A stretch of DNA of 64,000 nucleotides from Pseudomonas sp. RSB 5.4 (GCF_037126175.1 NZ_CP146986.1:3748501-3812500), one strand, 5' to 3'. Shown: positions 40,650 to 50,216, counted from the stretch's first letter. Made by a program: numbers and translations. The notes: generated by a model from the sequence alone, not told the origin.

Positions 40650-41366
40650 TTAGACCACCATCGACACCGCCAACGGCAGGAACACCGCCGTGGCCACGCC
40701 CATCAGACTCATCGCCAGCGCCGCGAAGGCGCCGCACTCATCGCTTTCCTGCAACGCCACCGAGGTGCCGACCGCGTGTGCGGTCATGCCCAGCGCCATG
40801 CCACGCGCCTCGGGGCTGTGGACACCGAGCCGGGTCAGCATGGCCGGGCCGAAGATCGCCCCGATCACCCCGGTGATCAGCACGAACACCGCAGCCAGCG
40901 CCGCGACGCCACCGATCTGCTCGGCCACCAGCATCGCAATCGGTGAAGTCACCGACTTCGGCGCCATGGTCATCAGGATCATATGATCGGCACCGAACCA
41001 CCATCCCAGCAAAACGCCCATGCCAGTGGCAACCACCCCGCCTATCACCAGCGTAGTAAAAATCGGCCAGAACAATTGGCGGATGCGTTTGAGGTTCAGA
41101 TACAGCGGCACCGCCAGTGCCACCGTGGCCGGGCCCAGCAGAATGCTGAGGATCTCTGTGCTTTTGCGGTACTCGGCGTAGGTCAGGCCACAGCCGACCA
41201 GCACGCCGATCACCAGCAGCATGGAGACCAGCACCGGTTGCAGAAAGATCCAGCGGGTTTTCTCGAACGCCGCCAGCACCAGTTGATAGGCACCGAGGGT
41301 GATGCCAATGCCGAATAGCGGATGATGGATGACCGAAGCCCAGGCCCCTTGCCAATCGAAGAGCAT
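40650..41366 (-). CDS. LrgB/CidB family protein
   Basis: A 238-residue polytopic membrane protein with about six helices, matching LrgB (PLFGIGITLGAYQL, SILLGPATVALAVPLY, APKSVTSPIAML, GMTAHAVGTSVAL). In staphylococci LrgAB opposes holin-like CidAB; in Gram-negatives the pair has been linked to pyruvate or glycolate export. The ATG overlaps the stop of the lrgA-like gene by one base. Confidence 0.88.
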   Translation of the reverse strand: MLFDWQGAWASVIHHPLFGIGITLGAYQLVLAAFEKTRWIFLQPVLVSMLLVIGVLVGCGLTYAEYRKSTEILSILLGPATVALAVPLYLNLKRIRQLFWPIFTTLVIGGVVATGMGVLLGWWFGADHMILMTMAPKSVTSPIAMLVAEQIGGVAALAAVFVLITGVIGAIFGPAMLTRLGVHSPEARGMALGMTAHAVGTSVALQESDECGAFAALAMSLMGVATAVFLPLAVSMVV

Positions 41367-41728
41367 CACGACTCCTCCGAGTGCGGCGCATGGCGCTTGA
41401 CCAGCCGTTGCATCAGCACCCCGGCGAACGCCATCGACAGAATCAGCGACAGCACCAGCGCACCGACAATCGCCCAGAAGTCGGCGGCAATCGCCGAGGC
41501 ATACACCATCACGCCCACCGCCGGCGGCACCAGCAGCAACGGCAGATAGCGCAGCAGGCTGCCGGCGGCGAGGTTCAGCGGTTCAGCGACTTCGCCGCGA
41601 ATGATCAGGAACACCAGCAACAGCAGCAGGCCGATGATCGGCCCCGGCAGCACCGGCAGCAGCAAGTGGTTGAGCGCGGTGCCGAGCAATTGGAACAGCA
41701 CCAGCATGGTCAGGCCACGTAACAACAT
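41366..41728 (-). CDS. LrgA/CidA family protein
   Basis: A 120-residue, four-helix membrane protein of the LrgA/CidA holin-like family (FQLLGTALNHLLLPVLPGPIIGLLLLL ... LVPPAVGVM). It is the partner of the overlapping lrgB-like gene. The C-terminal tail (LVKRHAPHSEES) is cytoplasmic and charged. No LysR-type regulator lies next to it. Confidence 0.88.
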   Translation of the reverse strand: MLLRGLTMLVLFQLLGTALNHLLLPVLPGPIIGLLLLLVFLIIRGEVAEPLNLAAGSLLRYLPLLLVPPAVGVMVYASAIAADFWAIVGALVLSLILSMAFAGVLMQRLVKRHAPHSEES

Positions 41729-41909
41729 CCGACATCCCCTGTGAAAAAGCGCCCCGCATTATAAGCACGCTGGCGCTATGCATCGGCATTCGCCAAAAGC
41801 ATGGTCGGTTGACCGGAGCAAATCGCCATGTTGATCTACAGTGGTTCGCAGGGCGGTCAAATCCCCCACCTGAAAAACTATAAAACCGATGAACCCAAGG
41901 AGAGTCTCA

Positions 41910-42365
41910 ATGCCCTATGTTCCAGTTGCAGAGCTCAAAGATTATGTCGGCAAGGAACTCGGACGTTCCGAATGGCTCACCATCGATCAGGAGCGCATCA
42001 ACCTGTTCGCCGAAGCCACCGGGGATTATCAGTTCATCCATGTCGATCCGGTCAAAGCCGCGCAAACGCCTTTCGGCAGCACCATTGCTCACGGTTTCCT
42101 GTCGCTGTCGCTGATCCCGAAACTGATGGAAGACATCCTCGTGCTGCCGCAAGGCCTGAAGATGGTGGTCAATTACGGCCTGGACAGCGTACGTTTCATC
42201 CAGCCGGTGAAGGTCAATTCGAAAGTTCGCCTGAAAGTCGATCTGGCCGAAGTGACCGAGAAAAAACCCGGTCAATGGCTGCTCAAGGCCACCGCGACAC
42301 TGGAGATAGAAGGCTCGGACAAACCGGCCTACATCGCCGAACCGCTGTCGCTCTGCTTCGTCTAA
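41910..42365 (+). CDS. MaoC-like (R)-specific enoyl-CoA hydratase
   Basis: A 151-residue hot-dog protein with the hydratase-2 motif: Asp39 and His44 (ATGDYQFIHVDP), followed by FGSTIAHGFLSLSLIP. It hydrates trans-2-enoyl-CoA, and such enzymes can feed PHA synthesis, but the in vivo substrate is not evident. AAGGAG lies 7 nt before the ATG. It is a single gene with a promoter gap on either side. Confidence 0.88.
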   Translation: MPYVPVAELKDYVGKELGRSEWLTIDQERINLFAEATGDYQFIHVDPVKAAQTPFGSTIAHGFLSLSLIPKLMEDILVLPQGLKMVVNYGLDSVRFIQPVKVNSKVRLKVDLAEVTEKKPGQWLLKATATLEIEGSDKPAYIAEPLSLCFV

Positions 42366-42467
42366 GTGCCCCGGATGCGAAGCGGCTCACGCTGTTTCGC
42401 GTTCCCTCTCTATATATGCGACACATAGCTGCGGCATACTCGGTCGCCTAATTGCCCGGATCCCGCT

Positions 42468-44195
42468 ATGCGCCCACTCGCTTCTCTTGCACCCATTGCC
42501 CTGACCCTGATGCTCACCGCTTGCGGCGACGGCGAATCGCTGCTGCCCCCGGATGCACGGCTGCCGGATGGCGGACGCTATCGCGGCGAACTGGTCAACG
42601 GTTTGCTGCAAGGTCAGGGTCGCGTCGACTACCCCAACGGCAGCTGGTACGCCGGCCAGTTCGACAAGGGTCAGTGGCATGGTCAGGGCGAGTGGCACGG
42701 CAGCAATGGCGAGGTCTATCGCGGCCAGTTCCAGCAGGGACTGTTCGACGGTCAGGGCAGCCTGACCACCAACGCCAGCAGTTACACCGGCGGTTTCAAG
42801 CAGGGCCGACGCGATGGCGAAGGCACGCTGAAAGAAAACGCCATGACCTACCGTGGCGAGTTCAAGGCTGACCAGTATTCCGGGCTGGGCCGTCTGGAAA
42901 TGGACGACGGCAGCTCCTATCAGGGCCAGTTCGCCCATGGCAAACCCAACGGCGAAGGCCAGCGCGGCGACTCTAGCGGCAATACATTCAGCGGCCACTT
43001 CGTCAACGGCCAACTCGAAGGCAATGGCACCTTCAACAGTGCCGATGGCGACATCTATGTCGGCGGCTTCAAGAACAGCCAGCTGCACGGCAAGGGCCGC
43101 TATGAAAACGCCGACGGCGATGTCTGGCTCGGCCAATTCAAGGAAGGCGCACTGACCGGCAAGGGTGAACTGATCGGTGCCGACGGCAGCCATTACGTCG
43201 GCTACTTCAACGACTGGCGCTTCAGCGGACAGGGCCGTTTGAACCTGGCCGACGGCAGTTTCTACATCGGCGAATTCGACAGCGACAGCTACGCCGGACG
43301 TGGCACTCTGGTGCTGACCGACGGCACCGTCCTCAGCGGCACCTGGATCAACGGCCAGCGCGTACGTGACGCCGACGGCAAGCTGTTGCCCGACACCCTC
43401 GAACTCGGCCTGCTGGCCCAGGGTCGTCTGCTGGACGAGGCGCTGGCCGCCGTGCCCGCCTCAACGCCTGCGGTGGAGTTGTACACCCTGACCCTCGGTG
43501 GCGACGGCAAGCAAAGCGTGTTCCTGCGCGAGTCAGATTATGTCGCCAACATGCTCTCCACGCGGTTTGGCGCCTATGGACAAATCCGCCTGGTGAACCA
43601 TCGCGACCATCTCACCGACCGACCGATGGCCACCCGCGAAAACCTGCGCCGCGCCGCGCAGACCCTGGCCGAGCGCAGCGGCCCGGAAGACCTGGTGTTC
43701 ATCTACCTGACCAGCCACGGCACCGCCGAACACGAACTGGTGCTCGACCAGCCGCGCATGGAGCTGGCCGACCTGCCCGCCGACGAACTTGCCACGGTGC
43801 TGGCCCCGCTGAAAAATCGCGACAAGGTGATCGTGATTTCCTCGTGCTATTCCGGCGGCTTCATCCCCGCGCTGAAAGATGAGCGCACCCTGATCATGAC
43901 CGCCTCGCGCGCCGACCGCGTGTCGTTCGGTTGCTCGGAAGAAGCCAACTTCACCTACTTCGGCGACGCCTTGTTCGCTCAGGCCCTGAACCAGACCGAT
44001 GATCTGGAGCAAGCGTTCAAACTGGCCAAGGCCACCGTCGCCGAGCGCGAACTGGCGGACAACTTCGAAGCCTCGGAGCCGCAGATCTGGGCACCGAAAA
44101 CCGTACTGGCGCACTGGCAACTGCTGCGTAAACAGCAAGCGAGAAAAGCGTTGCAGAGTGCTGCATTGAACGACGGAGCAACAAACAGCAACTAA
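42468..44195 (+). CDS. MORN-repeat lipoprotein with C13/caspase-like peptidase domain
   Basis: A 575-residue protein with lipobox LTAC (Cys19). About eleven MORN repeats (residues 37-295) follow one another at 22-24 residues (YxGxFxxGxxxGxGxxxxxDG). Then a C13-type domain (about 335-550) shows FIYLTSHGTAEHELVL with His417 and VIVISSCYSGGF with Cys460, the dyad of legumain and caspase-like peptidases. Lipidation should anchor it to a membrane facing the periplasm. Its substrate is unknown; the MORN array may bind lipid or glycan. The 3' neighbour begins 27 bp later. Confidence 0.85.
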   Translation: MRPLASLAPIALTLMLTACGDGESLLPPDARLPDGGRYRGELVNGLLQGQGRVDYPNGSWYAGQFDKGQWHGQGEWHGSNGEVYRGQFQQGLFDGQGSLTTNASSYTGGFKQGRRDGEGTLKENAMTYRGEFKADQYSGLGRLEMDDGSSYQGQFAHGKPNGEGQRGDSSGNTFSGHFVNGQLEGNGTFNSADGDIYVGGFKNSQLHGKGRYENADGDVWLGQFKEGALTGKGELIGADGSHYVGYFNDWRFSGQGRLNLADGSFYIGEFDSDSYAGRGTLVLTDGTVLSGTWINGQRVRDADGKLLPDTLELGLLAQGRLLDEALAAVPASTPAVELYTLTLGGDGKQSVFLRESDYVANMLSTRFGAYGQIRLVNHRDHLTDRPMATRENLRRAAQTLAERSGPEDLVFIYLTSHGTAEHELVLDQPRMELADLPADELATVLAPLKNRDKVIVISSCYSGGFIPALKDERTLIMTASRADRVSFGCSEEANFTYFGDALFAQALNQTDDLEQAFKLAKATVAERELADNFEASEPQIWAPKTVLAHWQLLRKQQARKALQSAALNDGATNSN

Positions 44196-44222
44196 GCTGA
44201 ACAGTATCAAGGGAGAAACACT

Positions 44223-44864
44223 ATGTACTTGACGCCTCAGCACGTTTTGCTTGCCGGAGCCACCGGACTGACCGGTGAGCATCTGCTCGACCGTTTGCTC
44301 AACGAGCCGACGATCACCCGCGTGCTCGCGCCGTCCCGTCGGCCGCTGGCGGAACATCCGCACCTGGAAAACCCGGTGGGCGACCCACAGACCTTTCTGC
44401 CGCAACTGAGCGGACGCGTCGATATTGCCTATTGCTGCCTCGGCACCACGATCAAACAGGCCGGTTCCGAAGCCGCTTTCCGCGCGGTGGATCTGGACAT
44501 GGTCGTGGCCTTCGCCAAACGCGCGCGGGAGATGGGCGCGCGGCACTTGATCGTGATCAGTGCGCTGGGCGCCGATCCGAAATCGTCGATTTTCTACAAC
44601 CGGGTCAAAGGCGAGATGGAGCAGGCATTGCGCGCTCAGGACTGGCCGCAACTGACCATCTGCCGGCCATCGCTATTACTGGGAGATCGCAGCGAACCGC
44701 GCCTGGGCGAACAGCTTGCGGCGCCGTTTTCCAAGCTGATTCCCGGCAAGTACCGCGGCATCGAAGCCTGCCAACTGGCCCGGGCGATGTGGCGTCTGGC
44801 GCTGGAAGAACAGGACGGGGTGCGGATCGTCGAGTCGGATGAATTGCGCAAGCTCGGCAAATAA
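44223..44864 (+). CDS. NAD(P)-binding Rossmann-fold protein (NAD-dependent epimerase/HTATIP2-like)
   Basis: A 213-residue atypical short-chain dehydrogenase. The nucleotide-binding loop is [18 protein letters not shown] at residues 7-24, and other family features are [26 protein letters not shown] and [13 protein letters not shown], with the Tyr-x-x-x-Lys equivalent in YNRVK. It resembles HTATIP2/YwnB proteins, whose role is uncertain. A GGGAGAAA ribosome site lies upstream. Confidence 0.8.
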   Translation: MYLTPQHVLLAGATGLTGEHLLDRLLNEPTITRVLAPSRRPLAEHPHLENPVGDPQTFLPQLSGRVDIAYCCLGTTIKQAGSEAAFRAVDLDMVVAFAKRAREMGARHLIVISALGADPKSSIFYNRVKGEMEQALRAQDWPQLTICRPSLLLGDRSEPRLGEQLAAPFSKLIPGKYRGIEACQLARAMWRLALEEQDGVRIVESDELRKLGK

Positions 44865-44875
44865 CAGCGGGACTT

Positions 44876-45010
44876 TGTGGCGAGGGAGCTTGCTCCCGCT
44901 CGACTGCGCAGCAGTCGCCAACCCTGAAAGATGCGGTGTATCTGAAGGATTTAATCGCGGGGTTTTGGGGCCGCTTCGCAGCCCAGCGGGAGCAAGCTCC
45001 CTCGCCACAG
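44876..45010. repeat. REP pair (family B)
   Basis: Two inverted family B copies separate the convergent Rossmann-fold and yceK-like genes. Confidence 0.93.
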
Positions 45011-45027
45011 GAGTGCGACACACTCCC

Positions 45028-45312
45028 CTACAACCCGCCAGTCGCCTGAAATCCCACGCCAATCACGGTCAGCAATGACAACGGCAACAGCAGCGTATCG
45101 AGCAACGCACTCGCCGGCAGATCCACGCCCGGATAGCTCGGCGCTTCAGCGCCGAAGCGATCCATCGCGCAGCACCCGCCATTCATCGCATACAAATCCA
45201 GGCGCGTCCCGGAATACACCACCGGCGCCCCCGGTTTGGCCGCATCCAGCGTGCGCGCGGTGGCGCAGCCGGCCAGTTGCAGGGCCAGCACAATTGCCAG
45301 CAGCTTATTCAT
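45028..45312 (-). CDS. YceK/YidQ family lipoprotein
   Basis: A 94-residue lipoprotein (lipobox LAGC, Cys16) matching the YceK/YidQ family by [13 protein letters not shown]...[22 protein letters not shown], where the last part is a hydrophobic segment. The function is unknown. Its start lies inside the end of ubiX (8-bp overlap), so it is probably in the mpl-ubiX unit. Confidence 0.8.
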   Translation of the reverse strand: MNKLLAIVLALQLAGCATARTLDAAKPGAPVVYSGTRLDLYAMNGGCCAMDRFGAEAPSYPGVDLPASALLDTLLLPLSLLTVIGVGFQATGGL

Positions 45313-45952
45313 CGCTGCTCAGATGATGTTCGCCCCAGCGCGGCAGCATGTCCTGCGGAATGCCCAACAGATTGAGAATCCGCGCGACGACGAAATCGAT
45401 CAGGTCGTCGATGGTCTGCGGCTGGTGATAGAAGCCCGGCGAGGCCGGCAGGATGGTCACGCCCATGTTCGACAGCTTGAGCATGTGTTCCAGATGAATG
45501 CTCGAATACGGCGCCTCGCGTGGCACCAGAATCAACTGGCGACGTTCCTTCAAGGTGACGTCCGCCGCGCGCTCGATCAGGTTGTTGCACGCGCCCGTGG
45601 CAATCGCCGACAAGGTACCCGTGGAACACGGCACCACGACCATCGCGGCCGGTGCGCCGGAGCCCGAGGCTACCGGCGACATCCAGTCTTCCTTGCCGTA
45701 CACACGGATCTGCCCGGCAGCGGCGCCGGTGTATTCGGTGAGGAACGCCTGCATCATCTGCGGCTTGGGCGGCAGCGTGACATCGGTTTCGGTGGCCATC
45801 ACCAGTTGTGCGGCCTTGGAGATCAGGAAGTGCACTTCGCGATCTTCACGCACCAGACAATCGAGCAGGCGCAAACCGTACTGCGCGCCGGACGCGCCGG
45901 TCATCGCCAGCGTGATGCGTTCCGGGCCGCCGTTCTGGGAAAAAGTGTTCAT
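45305..45952 (-). CDS. ubiX: Flavin prenyltransferase UbiX
   Basis: UbiX prenylates FMN to make the cofactor of the UbiD decarboxylase in ubiquinone synthesis. The 215 residues have [15 protein letters not shown] for FMN binding, [13 protein letters not shown] and [14 protein letters not shown]. The ATG at 45952 forms an ATGA overlap with the mpl stop. The upstream in-frame region is inside mpl and has no family similarity. Confidence 0.94.
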   Translation of the reverse strand: MNTFSQNGGPERITLAMTGASGAQYGLRLLDCLVREDREVHFLISKAAQLVMATETDVTLPPKPQMMQAFLTEYTGAAAGQIRVYGKEDWMSPVASGSGAPAAMVVVPCSTGTLSAIATGACNNLIERAADVTLKERRQLILVPREAPYSSIHLEHMLKLSNMGVTILPASPGFYHQPQTIDDLIDFVVARILNLLGIPQDMLPRWGEHHLSSDE

Positions 45953-47298
45953 TGCAGTGCCTCGGCGAGTTTGCCGTGCAGACCGCCGAAGCCGCCGTTG
46001 CTCATGATCACCACGTGAGTGCCAGGCTGGGCCTGACTCTTCACGCGTTCGATGATGCCTTCGAGCGAGTCGCTGACAATCGAGGGCACGCTGCACAGTG
46101 CGGCGGTGGCTGCCAGATCCCAACCGAGATTGGCCGGGGCGTACCAGATCACCTGATCGGCATCGACCACGCTGTCCGGCAGACCGTCACGGTGCGCGCC
46201 GAGCTTCATCGAGTTGGAGCGCGGCTCGATGATCGCGATCAACGGGGCGTCGCCGATGCGCTTGCGCAAGCCATCGAGGGTGGTGGCGATGGCGGTCGGG
46301 TGGTGGGCGAAGTCGTCGTAAATGGTGATGCCGCGCACTTCGGCGACTTTCTCCATCCGGCGTTTGACGTTCTTGAATGCGCTCAACCCGGCGATGCCCA
46401 TCGACGGCACCACACCGACATGCCGCGCCGCTGCCAGCGCAGCCAAGGCGTTGGCGACGTTGTGCTGACCGGTCAGCTCCCATTCGACAGTGCCCTGGGA
46501 CACGCCTTCGAACATCACTTCGAACGCCGAACCGTCATCCTTGAGCAACTTGACCTGCCACTGACCGCCGACACCGGTGGTCTGCACCGGGGTCCAGCAG
46601 CCCATTTCGATCACACGCTGCAGGGCAGGCTCGGTGGTCGGGTGGATCACCAGACCTTCGCTCGGGATAGTGCGGACCAAGTGGTGGAACTGCCGCTCGA
46701 TCGCCGGCAGGTCGGGGAAGATGTCGGCGTGATCGAACTCAAGGTTGTTGAGGATCGCGGTGCGCGGGCGGTAGTGGACGAACTTCGAACGCTTGTCGAA
46801 GAACGCGCTGTCGTACTCATCGGCCTCGATCACGAAGAACGGCGTACCGCCCAACCGCGCCGACACCGAGAAGTTCTGCGGCACCCCGCCGATCAGGAAC
46901 CCCGGGCTCATGCCGGCGTGTTCCAGCACCCAGGCGAGCATGCTGCTGGTGGTGGTCTTGCCGTGCGTACCGGCAACCGCCAGCACCCAGCGCCCTTGCA
47001 GCACGTGATCGGCCAGCCATTGCGGGCCGGAGACGTAGGGCAGACCTTTGTTCAGCACATATTCCACCGCCGGATTGCCGCGGGACATGGCGTTGCCGAT
47101 CACCACCAGATCCGGCGCCGGATCGAGCTGGGCCGGATCGTAGCCCTGGGTCAGCTGAATGCCCTGGGCCTCAAGCTGCGTGCTCATCGGCGGATAGACG
47201 TTGGCGTCGGAGCCGGTCACGTGATGGCCCAGCTCTTTGGCCAGAACCGCCATCGAGCCCATGAAAGTCCCGCAGATACCCAGAATATGAATGTGCAT
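45949..47298 (-). CDS. mpl: UDP-N-acetylmuramate:L-alanyl-gamma-D-glutamyl-meso-diaminopimelate ligase
   Basis: Mpl joins recycled murein tripeptide to UDP-MurNAc. The 449 residues show the Mur-ligase ATP loop GTHGKTT (110-116), the N-terminal [14 protein letters not shown] nucleotide motif and the C-terminal [10 protein letters not shown] motif. The ATG at 47298 is the family start; the open frame upstream to 47514 reads through REP DNA. Together with LdcA and the transglycosylases it makes this a murein-recycling neighbourhood. Confidence 0.95.
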   Translation of the reverse strand: MHIHILGICGTFMGSMAVLAKELGHHVTGSDANVYPPMSTQLEAQGIQLTQGYDPAQLDPAPDLVVIGNAMSRGNPAVEYVLNKGLPYVSGPQWLADHVLQGRWVLAVAGTHGKTTTSSMLAWVLEHAGMSPGFLIGGVPQNFSVSARLGGTPFFVIEADEYDSAFFDKRSKFVHYRPRTAILNNLEFDHADIFPDLPAIERQFHHLVRTIPSEGLVIHPTTEPALQRVIEMGCWTPVQTTGVGGQWQVKLLKDDGSAFEVMFEGVSQGTVEWELTGQHNVANALAALAAARHVGVVPSMGIAGLSAFKNVKRRMEKVAEVRGITIYDDFAHHPTAIATTLDGLRKRIGDAPLIAIIEPRSNSMKLGAHRDGLPDSVVDADQVIWYAPANLGWDLAATAALCSVPSIVSDSLEGIIERVKSQAQPGTHVVIMSNGGFGGLHGKLAEALQ

Positions 47299-47830
47299 AG
47301 TCGACCTCGTAAAACATGGCCGCAGGTTAGCGTAGGGTGGGAAAAATCGCACCTTGTGTTTCGTCTGCACCGACGCCTTCGCGAGCAAGCCCGCTCCCAC
47401 AAGGATGGCGCCAATCCTGTGGGAGCGGGCTTGCTCGCGAACGGCGCGACGCGGTTTAACGGGAGATCGCGTGCTTACGCAGCTTTCTATAGAGGGTGTT
47501 GCGGCTGACCCCAAGCTGCTCCCACAAGGATGGCGCTAATCCTGTGGGAGCGGGCTTGCTCGCGAATGGCGCGACGCGGTTTAACGGGAGATCGCGTGCT
47601 TACGCAGCTTTCTATAGAGGGTGTTGCGGCTGACCCCGAGCTGCTCCCACAAGGATGGCGCTAATCCTGTGGGAGCGGGCTTGCTCGCGAATGGCGCGAC
47701 GCGGTTTAACGGGAGATCGCGTGCTTACGCAGCTTTCTATAGAGGGTGTTGCGGCTGACACCGAACTGCTCCCACAAGGATGGCGCCAATCCTGTGGGAG
47801 CGGGCTTGCTCGCGAATGGCGCGACGCGGT
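47299..47830. other. Intergenic region between mpl and eatR
   Basis: The 532-bp gap is occupied almost wholly by one REP pair and the tandem array that copies the eatR 3' end. I see no separate gene, and the three extra eatR tails lack any start codon or upstream reading frame. Confidence 0.8.
47377..47455. repeat. REP pair (family A) at the start of the tandem array
   Basis: A reverse copy (GCGAGCAAGCCCGCTCCCAC) and a forward copy (GGGAGCGGGCTTGCTCGCG) flank a short spacer. Only this left arm is complete; the following units repeat the part from CTCCCAC onward. Confidence 0.9.
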
Positions 47831-47893
47831 TTAACGGGAGATCGCGTGCTTACGCAGCTTTCTATAGAGGGTGTTGCGGCTGACACCGAGCTG
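47394..47893. repeat. Four tandem 125-bp units of REP plus eatR 3' end
   Basis: Units start at 47394, 47519, 47644 and 47769. Each holds CTCCCACAAGGATGGCG, a forward family A REP, a spacer and 63 bp identical or nearly identical to the last 20 codons and stop of eatR. The fourth unit carries the real gene end. The units differ at only a few sites (for example 47411/47536, and the GACCCCAAG/GACCCCGAG/GACACCGAA variants near each 3' junction). Period and identity were read by eye. Confidence 0.93.
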
Positions 47894-49738
47894 CTGCGCG
47901 GTCTGGGTCATATGCCAATGTGTCTGTTCCAGCGCGTTGAGTAGCGCCACACGTTCAGCGTCTTCCAGCGGATGCTCGGACTCAACCGACTTCAGCTCCA
48001 GCGTCGGCCGCGCCTGCCGAATCATCGCCGGCAAATCCTCCAGCCCGATCCGCCCCTCATCGCACAACGCCGCCAATGTGCGCAGCACATTGCGCAACTG
48101 CCGCACGTTGCCCGGCCAGTTGAAGGTCAGTAACGCCTGACGCGCCGGTTCGTCGATCACAATCACTTCGCCATCCGCCTCCTCGGCCAGCAGGAAATCC
48201 AGCAACTGCGACTTGTCGCTGCGCTCACGCAACGCCGGCAACGCGACCTCCAGGCCATTGAGCCGGTAATACAGATCTTCGCGGAAACTGCCGTCCGCCA
48301 CGCGCTCCAGCAGATTACGGTGAGTGGCGCTGATGATCCGCACGTTGACCGCTTCCGGCTCGCCGCCGATCGGCACCACCTGCCGGTCTTCCAGCACCCG
48401 CAACAAACGGGTTTGCAGCGCCAGCGGCATGTCACCGATTTCATCCAAAAACAGAGTACCGCCATCGGCCTGCTGCAACTTGCCGCGCATGCCGTCCTTG
48501 CGCGCACCGGTGAAACTTCCGCCGCGATAACCGAACAGTTCGCTCTCGATCAGGCTTTCGGGGATCGCCGCGCAGTTGAGGGCGACGAAGGCTTTGTTGG
48601 CGCGCTGGCTGGCGTGATGCACAGCCTTGGCAAAGGCTTCCTTGCCCGAGCCGGTTTCGCCATTGATCAGCAGCGGCACGTCGCGTTCGAATACCCGCAA
48701 CGCCTTGCGGAAATCCGCTTGCAGCGTTGCGTCACCGAGGCAAATGCCCGCCAGTGGCTGGGCCTTGGCCACAACTGGGGCCGGGGTGATCGGCGCCGGT
48801 TTACGCGATTCGCCGCGCAACAAGGCAAACAGATGTCGCCCGTCGCGGGTGCGCAGCGGCCAACTGGCGCTGGCATTGGCGCTGGCACGACCGAGCAATT
48901 CATCCAGCGAACAATCGAAAAACGCTTCCACCGGTTTGCCGAGCAAACCACCGCGAATATGCCCCAGCAGATTCAACGCACTCTGGTTGACCGCGCTGAT
49001 CCGCCCTTCCCCGTCAAACGCCAGCAGCCCTTCGCTGAACAGGCCGACCGATTCGGCCTGAAGATGGAACCGCAGCAGCCACTGATTATCGAAGCAACGC
49101 AGGAAATAGCAGCTCTCGATCATCTTCGCCGACAGATTGACCAGCGCCATGGTGTGGAACTGGCTCTGCCGCGAGACGTCATGGCGCGCCGAGGACACGT
49201 CGAGCACCGCCAGCAGTTCGCCGTGCGGGTCGAACACCGGGCTCGCCGAGCAGGTCAGGCCGGTGTGGCGGCCGCGAAAGTGTTCGTCCTGATGGATGGT
49301 CAGCGCCTGGCGTTCGACCAGGCAGGTGCCAATGCCGTTGGTGCCTTCGCAGGCCTCGCTCCAGTCGGCGCCGAGCCAGAGCCCGGCCCGTTCGAAAATC
49401 TTGCGCTCGGCAGGTGCGGTGACGCAGTTGAGGATCACCCCGCGCGCATCGGTCAACAGCACCGCATGACCGGCGCCGGACAGCTGCTGATGCAGGCTGC
49501 TCATTTCATTGCCGGCGATCTGCAGCACCTGTTGCAGGCGTTCGCGACTTTCGAGCACGCGTCCGTGCTCAAGCACGGTGGGCGCCATGGTCAGGGCCGG
49601 ATCGAGGTGATAGTCCTCAAGACAGCGCAGCCACGAACGGGCAATCGAAGGGTCGGCACCGGGCCCGTGCAGGTGCGGCTTGCCCTGAGTGACGGTGAGC
49701 ACCTGTTGGGCATGGCGACTCAAATGGTTGTCGTGCAT
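47831..49738 (-). CDS. eatR: Sigma-54-dependent regulator of ethanolamine catabolism (EatR/AcoR type)
   Basis: A 635-residue enhancer-binding protein with an N-terminal GAF sensor (about 60-215; CEGTNGIGTCL), a PAS-like region (about 230-300), an AAA+ domain with Walker A GETGSGKE (360-367) and Walker B TLFLDEIG, and a C-terminal Fis-type helix-turn-helix (about 605-635). The sigma-54 contact loop reads GSFTGA (407-412) instead of GAFTGA. By position and neighbours it is the counterpart of EatR (PA4021), which with RpoN activates ethanolamine genes. It is divergent from exaC, and its 3' end is copied in the adjacent array. Confidence 0.88.
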   Translation of the reverse strand: MHDNHLSRHAQQVLTVTQGKPHLHGPGADPSIARSWLRCLEDYHLDPALTMAPTVLEHGRVLESRERLQQVLQIAGNEMSSLHQQLSGAGHAVLLTDARGVILNCVTAPAERKIFERAGLWLGADWSEACEGTNGIGTCLVERQALTIHQDEHFRGRHTGLTCSASPVFDPHGELLAVLDVSSARHDVSRQSQFHTMALVNLSAKMIESCYFLRCFDNQWLLRFHLQAESVGLFSEGLLAFDGEGRISAVNQSALNLLGHIRGGLLGKPVEAFFDCSLDELLGRASANASASWPLRTRDGRHLFALLRGESRKPAPITPAPVVAKAQPLAGICLGDATLQADFRKALRVFERDVPLLINGETGSGKEAFAKAVHHASQRANKAFVALNCAAIPESLIESELFGYRGGSFTGARKDGMRGKLQQADGGTLFLDEIGDMPLALQTRLLRVLEDRQVVPIGGEPEAVNVRIISATHRNLLERVADGSFREDLYYRLNGLEVALPALRERSDKSQLLDFLLAEEADGEVIVIDEPARQALLTFNWPGNVRQLRNVLRTLAALCDEGRIGLEDLPAMIRQARPTLELKSVESEHPLEDAERVALLNALEQTHWHMTQTAQQLGVSRNTLYRKLRKHAISR

Positions 49739-49794
49739 TTCTTATTATTCTCCCCGAGATCAGTGCCGCCTCTTTATTGGCTGGCACATACCTA

Positions 49795-49940
49795 GTGGTG
49801 AGGGGATTTATCCCCGATGGGGTGCGAAGCAGCCCCAATCAAACCAACGTGGCTTCTTAGATTCACCGCGTACACCGGATTTACGACTGCTGCGCAGCCG
49901 ATCGGGGCGGTGCGACGTTTCGCTAAATCCCCTCGCCACT
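49795..49940. repeat. REP-like pair (family C) with an apex insertion in the right copy
   Basis: The left arm is GAGGGGATTTATCCCC. The right arm should read GGGGATAAATCCCC but is broken by CGGTGCGACGTTTCGC (about 49900-49915), nearly the same sequence that interrupts a family A REP at 11289-11304. Confidence 0.82.
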
Positions 49941-50033
49941 AAGTTGCATCTGGACGATTGGCAGTCAGCATCCTCCAGCCATCGGCGCATTGCAATGCTG
50001 GCGAGACCACCCGGTCACAGGCCGTGCCAAAAG

Positions 50034-50062
50034 CGGTACAAACTGTCACCCGGTCTGTACCG
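50034..50062 (+). promoter_or_regulatory. Candidate EatR enhancer (inverted repeat)
   Basis: CGGTACA (50034-50040) and TGTACCG (50056-50062) form a perfect 7-bp inverted repeat with half-site centres 22 bp apart, about two helical turns. It lies about 75-100 bp upstream of the sigma-54 promoter, a usual distance for an enhancer-binding protein. Confidence 0.5.
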
Positions 50063-50136
50063 AAACCATCACAGGCGCCGTCCGCCCGTCCGACACAAAC
50101 CACGCAAGGTCTTGATTTGCCTGCCCTGCACGGCAG

Positions 50137-50152
50137 TGGCCCGACCTTTGCT
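50137..50152 (+). promoter_or_regulatory. Sigma-54 promoter of exaC
   Basis: TGGCCC-N5-TTGCT has the invariant GG and GC at the -24/-12 spacing. Transcription would start near 50163, about 54 bp before the exaC ATG. It differs from the consensus TGGCAC at one position. Confidence 0.75.
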
Positions 50153-50216
50153 CTACGCTTATAGCAAGCGCACTTGCGCGTTTCTCTAATAAGTACAAAG
50201 CCAAGGAGAACAAATC

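Larger units (their letters stand above)
49739..50216. other. Divergent control region between eatR and exaC
   Basis: This 478-bp gap holds a family C REP pair (49795-49940), an inverted repeat that may bind EatR (50034-50062) and a sigma-54 promoter (50137-50152). The eatR promoter was not recognised. Confidence 0.7.

Noticed and set aside
47377..47893. CRISPR array
   Set aside because: The 125-bp units are direct repeats without variable spacers, and the unit content is a REP plus a gene end. No cas genes are near.
49781..49796. Sigma-54 promoter TGGCAC at 49781
   Set aside because: The -12 element is missing: TAGTG stands where TTGC should be.
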